Notes: generated from the letters alone by a model not told the origin. Numbered from the stretch's first letter, positions 17,246 through 27,140 are shown. The stretch: 48,010 nt of DNA from Flavobacteriaceae bacterium UBA5544 (GCA_002426755.1 DINI01000019.1:337806-385815); one strand, 5' to 3'. Numbers and translations are program-made.

Positions 17246-19102
17246 TTGATTTTTAGGTTTTTCCTTATGTAGTTTTTCTACATCAAAGGCTTTTCCCAAA
17301 TACACCAATTGCCATCCTTCGGTAAACTCTTCATTATCTTTATCTATATTGGCTATAATATGCAGTTCGCCTTCAGCATCTTTCAAAAATAGAGAAATAA
17401 TATCCTTGTCCTTTGCGCTTAATTCTATTAGGCTCTCATAATTGGCCTTGTCAATAATATCTATTTCATGGATAGCCGGATATCTTCTAGTGGTTTCGGT
17501 CAATGAAATAAAATCATCTGTTTGAATAAAAATCCCTTGTTTTGGCTTATGGTTTGGGTCGTTTAATTCGTCTGAAGTAATCAATCGGAAAGCCCCATTC
17601 TCTCCAAATTCCTTCCCAAACTTATTTATTGCAAACTTATTGATGTCTGAATTACCTGTAAGCGCAATTAAATAACCGACATCGCTTAATTCTATATTAT
17701 CGCCCAGGCTATCCGAATAAATATTGGAATTGATTGCTTCAAGTCCCATTTCGGTGGCTTTTGAAATATTGGATTGATTGCTATCAATAAGAACCACGTG
17801 TCTTCCGTTTTGCTCTAGATAGTTTCCAATTAACCTAGAGGTCTTGGATGCTCCAATAATGAGTATGCCGCTCGATTTTTTTAAGAAAACCCCCGATACT
17901 TTGGCGAAAAACCTAGCGGTTGTTGCATTGAGTAAGACCGTTCCTAACACAATCATAAATACCAACGGCGTTATATACTCTGCACCTTCGACTCCTTCTT
18001 TGGCTAGTTTCAGCCCAAATAGAGATGCGATACCCGCAGCGACTATACCCCTTGGACCAACCCAACTGATGAAGAGTTTCTCATTGAATTGTAAGGACGA
18101 ATTTAATGTGCTTAAGAACACCCCTATAGGTCGCAAAACAAATACTACGATCGCAAACAAAACTACCGTGTTCCAATTATAGATGAGCAAAAGGTCTTCA
18201 ATATTGATGTTTGCAGCTAACAGAATAAATAAAATCGATATCAATAAAACACTCAATGATTCCTTGAAGTAGAGCAATTCCTTTAGGTAAGGGGAATTAG
18301 AATTCCCTAAAACCATTCCCATAACCACAACGGCCAACAGCCCAGATTCGTGAGCGAAATTATCTGACAACACAAATACACCAAGCACACTTGCCAATGC
18401 AAATACATTCAACAAATAATGAGGAATTAAGCGCTTATTGATTGCTAAATTAAGTCCGTGAGCGAATGTAAATCCGAAAGTTGTTCCGAAAAGAACGATT
18501 TTTCCAAACTCTATAAAAGCTGTTTTTGTGAACTCCCCGCCTCCTTCGACACTAATGAATTCAAACACCAAGACCGCAACCAAAGCACCAATTGGATCAA
18601 TTAGAATACCCTCCCATTTCAAAACAGCAGACACATCTTGTTTTAGGGGAATGTTTCTTAAAATCGGAGTAATAACGGTTGGCCCCGTTACAATAATCAA
18701 TGCTGAAAACAAAAACGATATTTCCCAGCTCAAATAAAAGATAAAATGGGCCGCTACAGCTGCGCCAAAAAAGGTTACGATAGAACCAACTGTTATTAGT
18801 TTTGTAATTACCGGACCAACATTCTTGATTTCCTTTACGCGAAGCGTCAGCCCTCCTTCAAAAAGAATTACACTGATGGACAAAGAAACAAAATAGAACA
18901 GACTTTCGTCGGGAAACAAGCCCTTTCCATCTTTCCAAATAGGCTGAATCCATTTAGTACCATCTGATGACAGAAACTCCGCTGCAATCGGGCCTACCAA
19001 AAGACCTATTAATATCAAGGGTAAAATCGCTGGGATTTTTAATTTCCAAGCAAACCATTGTGCCAATATGCCCAAAATGATGATTCCTGCTAATTCTAAC
19101 AT
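17225..19102 (-). CDS. NhaP-type Na+(K+)/H+ antiporter with TrkA-N domain
   Basis: A 625-residue CPA1 cation/proton antiporter. Residues 1-400 form about 12 membrane helices, including EGILIDPIGA (164-173) with the acidic ion-binding residue and GPRGIVAAG (349-357). From about residue 412 a cytosolic Rossmann domain (GILIIGASKTSRLIGNYL, VVLIDSN, ALTGNSDINKFA) matches TrkA-N, which senses nucleotides and gates K+ or Na+ transport. The C-terminus ends in a charged tail. It probably exports Na+ or K+ for pH and salt balance, fitting a marine habit. A DUF202 gene lies upstream on the same strand. Confidence 0.9.
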   Translation of the reverse strand: MLELAGIIILGILAQWFAWKLKIPAILPLILIGLLVGPIAAEFLSSDGTKWIQPIWKDGKGLFPDESLFYFVSLSISVILFEGGLTLRVKEIKNVGPVITKLITVGSIVTFFGAAVAAHFIFYLSWEISFLFSALIIVTGPTVITPILRNIPLKQDVSAVLKWEGILIDPIGALVAVLVFEFISVEGGGEFTKTAFIEFGKIVLFGTTFGFTFAHGLNLAINKRLIPHYLLNVFALASVLGVFVLSDNFAHESGLLAVVVMGMVLGNSNSPYLKELLYFKESLSVLLISILFILLAANINIEDLLLIYNWNTVVLFAIVVFVLRPIGVFLSTLNSSLQFNEKLFISWVGPRGIVAAGIASLFGLKLAKEGVEGAEYITPLVFMIVLGTVLLNATTARFFAKVSGVFLKKSSGILIIGASKTSRLIGNYLEQNGRHVVLIDSNQSNISKATEMGLEAINSNIYSDSLGDNIELSDVGYLIALTGNSDINKFAINKFGKEFGENGAFRLITSDELNDPNHKPKQGIFIQTDDFISLTETTRRYPAIHEIDIIDKANYESLIELSAKDKDIISLFLKDAEGELHIIANIDKDNEEFTEGWQLVYLGKAFDVEKLHKEKPKNQEAPKQD

Positions 19103-19195
19103 GTTTTAGTTGATTGCTATTAATGCTGAAAGATAGTAAAGATTTTTATAGTGCTTAAAAATTATTATCGATTCAAAAACCCATCGAATCAATAA

Positions 19196-19558
19196 TTATG
19201 TAGATTGTTGCTCGGTCTTGCCACTTTCAGACTTGTAGTACAGCTTTTTCAAGCTTTTTTTAAGAATTGTAAATCGATATATGCCAATAAAGAAAAAAAT
19301 TGCACTAAAAATTAAAGCTGTTATTCCCAAATATTCTAAATCTGGATAATTTTTTAATTGAATAACAGTAATTCCCCCCAATAGCAGATATAAGGAAGAT
19401 TTGATATAAGAAAGCAACGTGCGCTCGTTCGCAAGCCTTGTGCGCTCAATGGCGAGATAATCTCTTAAAATGACCTCCTCGTCTGGCTTGAAATCCCGGC
19501 CAAACCTCAACAATTTCATTTTTTTGATTTTTAGAGGCGTTTCAATAATGCGTTTCAT
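19196..19558 (-). CDS. DUF202 (YidH-like) membrane protein
   Basis: A 120-residue protein with the DUF202 signature: RDYLAIERTRLANERTLLS before the first membrane helix (about 50-62) and a second pair of hydrophobic segments (about 70-95). Family function is unknown. The ATG at 19558 is used; an in-frame ATG 13 codons later (MKLLRFGRD) is also possible and leaves the domain intact. It precedes the antiporter gene on the same strand with a 93-bp gap, so co-transcription is possible but not shown. Confidence 0.8.
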   Translation of the reverse strand: MKRIIETPLKIKKMKLLRFGRDFKPDEEVILRDYLAIERTRLANERTLLSYIKSSLYLLLGGITVIQLKNYPDLEYLGITALIFSAIFFFIGIYRFTILKKSLKKLYYKSESGKTEQQST

Positions 19559-19695
19559 AAATACTAAATTGTTTCTATAAATTTAGTTGAAATTCTAAAG
19601 CTTTCAAAAGGAATCTGTTAAAATCCCAAAAGCTTTGAAATGTTAAATTACACCTAATAAACACAGTGATTTTTAGCTTTTACTTAAGGCTTTTA

Positions 19696-19703
19696 TAAAT
19701 TTG
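19696..19703 (+). promoter_or_regulatory. Promoter -7 element for the metallo-hydrolase/S8 operon
   Basis: TAAATTTG matches TAnnTTTG, 25 bases before the ATG at 19729. No clear -33 TTG was found. Confidence 0.45.
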
Positions 19704-19728
19704 CTGTACATACTTAAGATTAGATGCC

Positions 19729-20592
19729 ATGCAATTATATCCGATAGAATCCGGAAATTTCAAACTCGATGGAGGCGCCATGTTTGGAGTCGTCCCAAAA
19801 TCGCTTTGGAACCGTACCAATCCAGCGGATACCAATAACATGATAGATATTGCGGCACGTTGTTTGCTTATTGAAGATGACAACCGATTGATTTTGATTG
19901 ATACGGGAATGGGTGATAAGCAAAGTGATAAGTTTTTTGGATATTATGATTTGTGGGGGAATGATTCCATTGACAAATCATTTAAACAATACGGTTTTCA
20001 TAGAGATGACATTACAGATGTTTTTATGACCCATTTACATTTTGACCACTGCGGCGGAAGCATTCAGTGGAACAGAGACAAAACAGGTTATGAACCAGCA
20101 TTTAAAAACGCACACTTTTGGAGCAACAAAGACCACTGGAAATGGGCCACGGAACCCAATAATCGTGAAAAAGCATCCTTCTTAAAGGAAAATATATTAC
20201 CAATGGAAGAAAGTGGACAATTAAAATTCACATCGCTGCCTGAAAAGGATTTATTGAAAAATTCAGAATTGGGTTTTGATATTTTCTTTGCGAATGGACA
20301 TACTGATAAGCAGATGATTCCGTTAATTACTTACAAAGATAAAACAATCGCTTTTATGGCGGATTTATTGCCAACCGCTGGGCATTTACCGATTCCATTC
20401 GTCATGGGTTACGACACAAGACCTCTTTTGACCTTGACAGAGAAAGAAAAATTTCTGAACATGGCAGCGGACAACAATTTTTATTTATTCTTGGAGCATG
20501 ATGCCCATAACCAAATCATAACCGTTGAACATACCGAAAAAGGAGTTCGACTTAAAGACGTTTACACCACCAAAGAGGTGTTTTCATTATAA
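19729..20592 (+). CDS. Metallo-beta-lactamase-fold hydrolase
   Basis: A 287-residue cytosolic zinc hydrolase of the MBL fold. The HxHxDH site is THLHFDHCGG (His102, His104, Asp106, His107), with further ligands at GHTD (His191), FMADLLP (Asp212) and LEHDAHN (His257). The layout resembles lactonase-type members (AiiA/PTE-like lactonases), so acyl-homoserine or other lactones are possible substrates, but the specificity cannot be read from sequence. No signal peptide. It is followed 17 bases later by the S8 protease gene, implying one transcript. Confidence 0.85.
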   Translation: MQLYPIESGNFKLDGGAMFGVVPKSLWNRTNPADTNNMIDIAARCLLIEDDNRLILIDTGMGDKQSDKFFGYYDLWGNDSIDKSFKQYGFHRDDITDVFMTHLHFDHCGGSIQWNRDKTGYEPAFKNAHFWSNKDHWKWATEPNNREKASFLKENILPMEESGQLKFTSLPEKDLLKNSELGFDIFFANGHTDKQMIPLITYKDKTIAFMADLLPTAGHLPIPFVMGYDTRPLLTLTEKEKFLNMAADNNFYLFLEHDAHNQIITVEHTEKGVRLKDVYTTKEVFSL

Positions 20593-20609
20593 ATTAATAG
20601 CAAAAACAA

Positions 20610-22235
20610 ATGAAATTTTATTTTAAACCCTTCATCTATTCTGCCCTATCAATAAGCCTATTGTTTAGCTGTGGCGGAACTTCCTCGGGAGTAGTTTCAA
20701 CTCCATTAGAAAATATTGATACGATGCCGCTCAAGGTGTCCAAATTGACTGAAACACAAAAACAACATTGGGGACATTTAGATCTCCTTAAGGACACAAT
20801 TCCTGGAATGAGTGTTGATAAGGCCTACAACGAAATTATCAAAAACAAAAAAGGCCAAACCACAATTGTTGCAGTTATAGACTCTGGGATTGACATCGAC
20901 CATGAAGATTTGGATGGTGTCATATGGACCAATACGAAAGAAATTCCAAATAACGGAAAAGACGATGACAACAATGGCTACATTGACGATATCCATGGCT
21001 GGAATTTTCTTGGAGATGGCTACAATGAGCAATTGGAATATGTCCGGTTGTTGTCTAGTGGCAATACTAGCGATCCAAGATATGCTGAAGCTCAAAAATT
21101 GTACAATGAAGAAGTTCAAAAATACACGCAGTACAAATCGCAATACGACCAAATTGCCCAGCAAGTCAATTCTGCCGATGAATCAGTATCTAAATATTTA
21201 AAAAAGAAAGATTACACTCAAGAAGAAGTCAATGCCATCAAAACGACTGACGCGTCACTTCAACAATCTATTTCCGTTCTCAAATATGTGTATAGTTTGG
21301 ATGCGGGTTCTATTGATGAGTTTAAAAAAGAAATCAATGATGGCTTGGTAGAAATCAACGACCGTTTAAACTTTAATCTCAACAAAGATTTTAAAGGCCG
21401 AAAAACAGGCGATAACCCAGATGTTTTAAATGATAAGCCTGGTTATGGAAATGGAAATGTAAAGCCTGTTATAAAATCAGAAAGCCATGGCACTCATGTC
21501 GCTGGTATTATTGCTGCCGAACGCAACAACAAAAAAGGGGGAGATGGTGTAGCCAATAATGTACAAATAATGTCTATTAGAGCAGTGCCAAACGGCGATG
21601 AATATGATAAAGATATTGCTAATGCCATTCGTTATGCCGTAGATAATGGAGCAAAAGTCATAAATGGAAGTTTTGGGAAATCATTTTCTCCTCATAGCGA
21701 CTGGGTAAGAGACGCTATCAAATACGCTTCCGATAAAGATGTGGTTTTTGTACATGCAGCTGGCAATGATGGAGAAGATTTGGATGTTTACTATAATTTT
21801 CCAAACGATCAAGTGGACAATGAAAAAGAGGTTTCTGATTCATTTATTACTGTTGGTTCTTTAGACCCTATTTATGGATCAAAAATGGTGTCAAGTTTCT
21901 CTAATTTTGGTAAAATCAATGTGGATGTGTTTGCCCCGGGTGGCGATATTTATTCGACCTTTCCTGAAAACGATTACGAATCCATTGGAGGAACTTCAAT
22001 GGCGTCTCCTGCAGTTGCCGGGATTGCGGCGCTGATTCGTTCTCAGTACCCAAAATTAAAAGCATCGGAGGTAAAAGATATTATTGTAAATTCAGGATTG
22101 CCTTTAACCACAAAAGTGGTTGTTGCAGGGAATGCCAATGATGTGAAGTCATTTACGGCTTTGTCAAAATCTGGAAGAATAGCAAATGCTTATAACGCCT
22201 TGATTATGGCTGAAGAACTCTCAAAAAACCAATAA
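20610..22235 (+). CDS. Subtilisin-family (S8) serine protease lipoprotein
   Basis: A 541-residue protease anchored by a lipoprotein signal (SISLLFSC, Cys21). The catalytic triad is complete: Asp91 in VAVIDSGIDIDHEDL, His293 in SHGTHVAGI and Ser463 in GGTSMASPAVAG, with oxyanion Asn386 in AAGND. About 200 residues separate Asp and His, much more than in subtilisin; this stretch holds an acidic DDDNNGYIDD loop that could bind Ca2+ and a charged helical insert (about 155-260). No pro-domain of the inhibitor I9 type is seen. It follows the MBL-fold hydrolase in an operon, and a terminator comes next. Confidence 0.92.
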   Translation: MKFYFKPFIYSALSISLLFSCGGTSSGVVSTPLENIDTMPLKVSKLTETQKQHWGHLDLLKDTIPGMSVDKAYNEIIKNKKGQTTIVAVIDSGIDIDHEDLDGVIWTNTKEIPNNGKDDDNNGYIDDIHGWNFLGDGYNEQLEYVRLLSSGNTSDPRYAEAQKLYNEEVQKYTQYKSQYDQIAQQVNSADESVSKYLKKKDYTQEEVNAIKTTDASLQQSISVLKYVYSLDAGSIDEFKKEINDGLVEINDRLNFNLNKDFKGRKTGDNPDVLNDKPGYGNGNVKPVIKSESHGTHVAGIIAAERNNKKGGDGVANNVQIMSIRAVPNGDEYDKDIANAIRYAVDNGAKVINGSFGKSFSPHSDWVRDAIKYASDKDVVFVHAAGNDGEDLDVYYNFPNDQVDNEKEVSDSFITVGSLDPIYGSKMVSSFSNFGKINVDVFAPGGDIYSTFPENDYESIGGTSMASPAVAGIAALIRSQYPKLKASEVKDIIVNSGLPLTTKVVVAGNANDVKSFTALSKSGRIANAYNALIMAEELSKNQ

Positions 22236-22250
22236 AAGTTAAACACAAAT

Positions 22251-22280
22251 AAACCTCATTAATTTAACTTTTTGAGGTTT
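22251..22280 (+). terminator. Terminator after the S8 protease gene
   Basis: AAACCTCA (22251-22258) pairs with TGAGGTTT (22273-22280), followed by CATCTTTTTA. It separates the S8 gene from the M1 peptidase gene. Confidence 0.65.
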
Positions 22281-22294
22281 CATCTTTTTAGTTC

Positions 22295-24175
22295 ATGAAA
22301 TTTATTCTCAAATCTTTTTCCCTTTTCGTTTTATTAGTGTTTGCCAATGACACTTGTGTCGCACAAGTATCAAGCATGGTCGTAACACCAAACTATTGGC
22401 AACAACATGTAGATTACACAATGGATATCGATATGAATGTTGAGAATTATCGTTATACCGGAACACAAAAACTAGTTTATACCAATAATTCTCCCGACGT
22501 TTTGAATCGTGTGTTTTATCATTTGTATCCGAATGCTTTTCAACCCGTAAGTGAAATGGATGCAAGGGTTCAAAGCATACCTGATCCAGATAGAAGAATG
22601 GCGCCAAACATAGGGACTAAAGAATCGCCAGTTTATGAAAGTCGAATTGCCAAATTGAAACCAGATGAGATTGGTTACATCAAAGTGAATTCGTTGACTC
22701 AAGATGGCAAAAAACTGAATTATAAAACTGTTGGAACCATTTTGGTTGTTGAATTAGCAGAACCTATTCAACCGGATTCAAAATCAACATTCGATATGCA
22801 ATTCGAGGCACAAGTTCCTATTCAAATCCGGCGTTCAGGCCGAAATAATAGCGAAGGTGTTGCATTGTCAATGTCGCAATGGTACCCAAAATTAGCGGAA
22901 TATGATACCGAAGGATGGCATGCAGACCCATACATTGCTCGTGAGTTTTACGGCGTTTGGGGTGATTTTGATGTCAAAATCACAATCGACAAAAATTACA
23001 CGATAGGAGGTACTGGGTATCTTCAAAATCCCAACGAAATTGGTCATGGTTACGAAACCCAACCGATCAAAAAACAACAAGGAAATACCCTGACCTGGCA
23101 TTTTAAAGCACCCAACGTTCATGACTTTACGTGGGCCGCAGATCCTGATTATAACCACGATACATTCCAAGTTAAAAAGGGGCCGCTTTTACATTTTCTA
23201 TACAAATCCACAATGCCTAAAGAAAAGTTGGAAAATTGGAAGAATTTGCAACCAAAAGTTGCAGAGTTTATAACCTATTATAGTAATTTGGTGGGGAAAT
23301 ATCCTTATGAGCAATATTCGGTGATCCAAGGAGGTGATGGAGGAATGGAATATGGCATGTGCACTTTGACGTTAGGGGAAGGTACCTTTAATGGATTGGT
23401 AAATGGTACTTTGGTACATGAAGTTGCCCACTCTTGGTTTCAATTCATTATTGCCAATAATGAATCGAAACACGAATGGATGGACGAAGGTTTTGCAACC
23501 TATATTGAATATAGAGCAGTTGATACTTTGTCAAAAAAAGGAATGACAAACCCCTGGGAACGTGCCTATAATACTTATATCAATTATGCAAATTCAGGCA
23601 AGGAACAACCAGAAACCACCCATGCCGATCGCTATTACTACAATCGTTCTTACTCGGTGTCATCGTATTATAAAGGGTGTATATTTTTAGCGCAATTGGG
23701 TTATATTATTGGTGAAGAAAATTTAGATAAAACCCTCAAACGCTATTTTAAAGAATGGTCCTTCAAGCATCCAAAACCTTTAGATTTTATTAGGGTTGCA
23801 GAAAAAGTTTCGGGTATGGAATTGGATTGGTATTTAACCGAATGGACACAAACCACCAACACCGTAGATTATGGAATAAAAAGTATGGATAATAACGGAA
23901 ATTCTACAAAAGTCACGTTGGAACGGATTGGATTGATGCCAATGCCTTTGGACATAGAAGTTGAATTTACCGATGGGACAAAACAGCAATTTTACATTCC
24001 TCTACGTTCTACATATGGTTCTAAATCAACTTCAGCTACAGAATTAAAAGATTGGGCATGGGCATATCCAACTTATGAATTTACCATTGACAAAGCCAAA
24101 CCATATATAAAATCAGTTACGATTGACCCAAAAGGCTTTATGGCAGATGTGAATAAGGAGAATAATAAAATGTGA
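22295..24175 (+). CDS. M1-family aminopeptidase, secreted
   Basis: A 626-residue zinc metallopeptidase with a signal peptide (about 1-24). It has the M1 layout: an N-terminal beta saddle, the exopeptidase-type motif GGMEYG (349-354) and the zinc site HEVAHSWF (His375, Glu376, His379) with the third ligand Glu398 in MDEGF. It should trim N-terminal residues from peptides in the periplasm or at the surface, alongside the nearby S8, S41 and M28 proteases. The C-terminal domain after about residue 520 is a beta-sandwich-like region. A clear hairpin terminator follows. Confidence 0.93.
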   Translation: MKFILKSFSLFVLLVFANDTCVAQVSSMVVTPNYWQQHVDYTMDIDMNVENYRYTGTQKLVYTNNSPDVLNRVFYHLYPNAFQPVSEMDARVQSIPDPDRRMAPNIGTKESPVYESRIAKLKPDEIGYIKVNSLTQDGKKLNYKTVGTILVVELAEPIQPDSKSTFDMQFEAQVPIQIRRSGRNNSEGVALSMSQWYPKLAEYDTEGWHADPYIAREFYGVWGDFDVKITIDKNYTIGGTGYLQNPNEIGHGYETQPIKKQQGNTLTWHFKAPNVHDFTWAADPDYNHDTFQVKKGPLLHFLYKSTMPKEKLENWKNLQPKVAEFITYYSNLVGKYPYEQYSVIQGGDGGMEYGMCTLTLGEGTFNGLVNGTLVHEVAHSWFQFIIANNESKHEWMDEGFATYIEYRAVDTLSKKGMTNPWERAYNTYINYANSGKEQPETTHADRYYYNRSYSVSSYYKGCIFLAQLGYIIGEENLDKTLKRYFKEWSFKHPKPLDFIRVAEKVSGMELDWYLTEWTQTTNTVDYGIKSMDNNGNSTKVTLERIGLMPMPLDIEVEFTDGTKQQFYIPLRSTYGSKSTSATELKDWAWAYPTYEFTIDKAKPYIKSVTIDPKGFMADVNKENNKM

Positions 24176-24200
24176 TTTTAAGGCAATATGAAAATAAGAA

Positions 24201-24220
24201 AACCACTAATTAAAGTGGTT
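24201..24220 (+). terminator. Terminator after the M1 peptidase gene
   Basis: AACCACT (24201-24207) pairs with AGTGGTT (24214-24220) around AATTAA, followed by a run of T. It ends 36 bases before rnpA. Confidence 0.8.
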
Positions 24221-24256
24221 TTTTTATTAATCAAACCTCACTACCTTTGAGCATAC

Positions 24257-24643
24257 ATGAAGTTCACTTTTAACAAGAAAGAAAAACTAAAAAGCGAAAA
24301 ACTAATCGCCCAGCTGTTTGCCGAAGGTCAAAGCATTGTGGTGTACCCGTTGCGTTTGGTCTATCTTGAAACAACTTTTGAGGATGCTGTCAGAGTAAAG
24401 GCTGGAGTATCGGTAAGTAAACGAAATTTTAAAAACGCCGTAGATAGAAACCGGATTAAGCGTTTGTTGAGGGAGGCATATCGCCTTCAAAAAGAGATTG
24501 TTTTTAACAATAGTTCCAAACAATATGCGTTAATGATTTTATACGTTGGTAAAGATGGAACGGATTTTGAGGCCGTTAAAATGAAAATGTCCAATCTGTT
24601 GGAAAAATTCGTCAAGGATAGTTCCAAAAATAATTATTCCTAA
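24257..24643 (+). CDS. rnpA: Ribonuclease P protein component
   Basis: A 128-residue basic protein that binds RNase P RNA and helps position pre-tRNA leaders for 5' maturation. The signature helix AVDRNRIKRLLREAYR carries the RNR motif, preceded by VKAGVSVSKRNFKNA; the N-terminal part FTFNKKEKLKSEKLI is usual for the family. The common neighbour rpmH is absent; instead a DUF4349 gene begins 4 bp downstream, forming an rnpA-DUF4349-S41 peptidase transcript. Confidence 0.95.
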   Translation: MKFTFNKKEKLKSEKLIAQLFAEGQSIVVYPLRLVYLETTFEDAVRVKAGVSVSKRNFKNAVDRNRIKRLLREAYRLQKEIVFNNSSKQYALMILYVGKDGTDFEAVKMKMSNLLEKFVKDSSKNNYS

Positions 24644-24647
24644 CACC

Positions 24648-25469
24648 ATGAAAAGTGTTTACGCTTTTTTATTCTTGACACTTCCCTTGATGTGTTCCAA
24701 AAGCAGCCCGGAAGACACCATGTTATATGCTAATGAAGACGTTGATTCCCGTTTGGAAGTTCCATATACTCAAGCATTAAAAATAGAAAATGATAATTAC
24801 AGTCAAGAAACAATCCCAGACCAAAAACTTATTAAAGAATCACTTCTTCGGTTTGAAACCAAAGATTTAGAGAAAACCTATAAACAGGTTCAAAAATTTG
24901 TGGTTCAAAATAGCGGTTATATTCAGGATGATGAGGCCACAAAATCATACAATCAGTTTACAAGACGGCTGATTATTAGGGTTCCCACCACTACATTTCA
25001 AAAAACAATTGATTCCATTGCTTCAAACGTAGAATATTTCGATACCAAACAAATTACTTCAAGAGACGTCACGGAAGAATTCATCGATTTGGAAGCGCGT
25101 CTGCAAGCCAAAGAAACACTTGAGATTCGCTACCTCGAATTGCTCAAAAAAGCTAACAGTGTTAATGAAATACTCGAAATAGAACGTGAACTATCAACCA
25201 TTCGAGAGGAAATTGAGTCCAAACAAGGGCGTTTAAAATATTTGCAAAACAAAGTATCATTGAGTACATTAACTGTCGAATTTTACAAAATCACTTCCGA
25301 GTCGGGCGTGACGGTTTCGTATGGCCAAAAAATGTGGAATGCCATTGCTTCCGGATTTGACGGCTTATCTTTCTTTTTCTTGGGAGTATTATATATGTGG
25401 CCGTTTATAATCATCCTGATTTTATTTGTCTTTCTTTTAAGACGATGGTTGAGGCGTAAAAAACAGTGA
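24648..25469 (+). CDS. DUF4349 lipoprotein with C-terminal membrane helix
   Basis: A 273-residue protein with a short lipoprotein signal (LTLPLMC, Cys16) and a late membrane helix (about 240-264), so it may be held at both ends. The central part fits DUF4349: FETKDLEKTYKQVQKFV, RRLIIRVPTTTFQKTIDSI, a TSRDVTEEFIDLEARLQAK segment, then a long coiled coil (about 165-205) and VSLSTLTVEFY. Function is unknown. It lies between rnpA and an S41 protease with tiny gaps, so is likely co-transcribed with them. Confidence 0.82.
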   Translation: MKSVYAFLFLTLPLMCSKSSPEDTMLYANEDVDSRLEVPYTQALKIENDNYSQETIPDQKLIKESLLRFETKDLEKTYKQVQKFVVQNSGYIQDDEATKSYNQFTRRLIIRVPTTTFQKTIDSIASNVEYFDTKQITSRDVTEEFIDLEARLQAKETLEIRYLELLKKANSVNEILEIERELSTIREEIESKQGRLKYLQNKVSLSTLTVEFYKITSESGVTVSYGQKMWNAIASGFDGLSFFFLGVLYMWPFIIILILFVFLLRRWLRRKKQ

Positions 25470-25489
25470 GGCTTTAAAAGTGAAAACCT

Positions 25490-27136
25490 ATGATGATGAA
25501 AAAATTAATACAAAAGCAAGTTCTTGTTCCCGTAATGGCTTTGGCCATTTTTATTTCTGGAAGCGCATTCTATAAAGGTGAATTTTTTGAAATTGCCAAA
25601 CAGATCGAAATCTTCACAACGCTGTATAAAGAGCTCAACATGAATTATGTGGATGAGACCAATCCTGGAGAGCTAATGGATACGGCTATAAAAAGCATGT
25701 TACAGGATTTGGATCCCTACACCAATTTTTACAATGAGCAAGACGTAGAAGATGCCCGGATCAACAATACCGGAGATTACACCGGAATTGGAGCAAGTGT
25801 TTTAACACTCAAAGACAAACTGGTCATCGTGGAGCCTTACAAAGATTACGCGGCTGATAAAGCTGGACTTAAGGCTGGAGACGAAATTATCAAAGTTGAT
25901 AACATTGTGGTAGCTGATTTTAAAGATGATGCAGGAAATTTACTTCAGGGAGCCGCTGGAACGACCGTAAATCTTACTTACTTAAGACAAGGAAAAACCG
26001 AAACAGCCACCATAAAGCGTGAATCAGTTGAAATACACGATGTACCACACTTTTCGATGCTGGATGATGAAATTGGATATATCGTCCTTCGAAAGTTTGG
26101 TGATAAAGCATCAACAGAAACGTTAACTGCTGTTAGAGCACTAAAAAACCAAGGTGCCAAAAAACTGATTTTAGATTTAAGAGGTAATGGAGGTGGATTA
26201 CTCAATGAGGCTGTAAACATTGTAAATATTTTCGTTCCTAAAAATCAATTGGTGGTTACCACAAAGTCAAAAGTTGAGAAATATAACAAAACCTATTTTA
26301 CACAAAAAGATGCCTATGATACCGAAATTCCATTGGTGGTACTTATTGATGGCAAAAGTGCTTCAGCTAGCGAAATAGTTTCTGGAGCGTTACAGGATTT
26401 AGACAGAGCTGTCATAGTTGGTGCGAGAAGTTTTGGAAAAGGCTTGGTACAACGACCAAAACCATTGGCTTATGGAACCCAAATGAAGATTACTATTTCA
26501 CGCTATTACACACCATCGGGTCGCTGTATTCAAGCTTTGGATTATTGGAATAGAGATGAAGAAGGACATGCCACTAGAGTGAGCCAAGAAAACTATAATG
26601 CTTTTAAGACCAGAAGAGGACGAACAGTTTATGATGGTGGTGGCATTCAGCCCGATATTGAATTGGAAGCTTCCAAAATCAGTCCAGTTACTTCAGCTAT
26701 ACTTGATGAAAATTTGATCTTCAATTATGCCACTAAATATTACTATAACAATTCTGTGAGCGATTTAACTAACTTTAAATTAACTGATAGCGATTTTAAT
26801 GCCTTCAAAACCTATTTAAAGTCCAATAATTTCAAATTTGAAACAAAAACCGAAAAAGCATTTGAAAAAGCTTTAGTGGTTGCAAAAGATGAGGAATTGG
26901 ATACAACAGTTGATGCGAATTACAAGGCATTAATTTCAGCTTTAGATGCTTATAAGAATAAGGCTATTGATGAAAACCAGAAGCAGTTGACCTCTTTATT
27001 AACAGACGAAATCGTGAAACGGTATTTTTATCGTGAAGGTTTATATACTTATTATGTGACACATAATACTGAAATCCAAAAGAGTACAGAGCTGCTTAAA
27101 AATCCTGTAAAGTTTGCCAGCTATCTAAATTTATAA
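25490..27136 (+). CDS. S41-family carboxy-terminal processing peptidase (CtpA-like)
   Basis: A 548-residue periplasmic serine protease that cleaves protein C-termini. It has an N-terminal membrane or signal segment (about 11-27), a PDZ domain (about 95-175, with AGLKAGDEIIKVD), and the S41 core with LILDLRGNGGGLL, the catalytic Ser292 in GKSASASEIVSGAL and Lys317 in FGKGLVQ, 25 residues apart as in CtpA proteases. A roughly 150-residue helical C-terminal tail follows. The first ATG of three (MMMKK) is used; the start could be one or two codons later. It ends the rnpA transcript; the next gene has its own promoter. Confidence 0.94.
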   Translation: MMMKKLIQKQVLVPVMALAIFISGSAFYKGEFFEIAKQIEIFTTLYKELNMNYVDETNPGELMDTAIKSMLQDLDPYTNFYNEQDVEDARINNTGDYTGIGASVLTLKDKLVIVEPYKDYAADKAGLKAGDEIIKVDNIVVADFKDDAGNLLQGAAGTTVNLTYLRQGKTETATIKRESVEIHDVPHFSMLDDEIGYIVLRKFGDKASTETLTAVRALKNQGAKKLILDLRGNGGGLLNEAVNIVNIFVPKNQLVVTTKSKVEKYNKTYFTQKDAYDTEIPLVVLIDGKSASASEIVSGALQDLDRAVIVGARSFGKGLVQRPKPLAYGTQMKITISRYYTPSGRCIQALDYWNRDEEGHATRVSQENYNAFKTRRGRTVYDGGGIQPDIELEASKISPVTSAILDENLIFNYATKYYYNNSVSDLTNFKLTDSDFNAFKTYLKSNNFKFETKTEKAFEKALVVAKDEELDTTVDANYKALISALDAYKNKAIDENQKQLTSLLTDEIVKRYFYREGLYTYYVTHNTEIQKSTELLKNPVKFASYLNL

Positions 27137-27140
27137 TCTA

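Noticed and set aside
24257..24643. rnpA as evidence of an adjacent origin
   Set aside because: The rpmH and dnaA neighbours that mark that arrangement in other phyla are absent here, so rnpA alone was not used as origin evidence.
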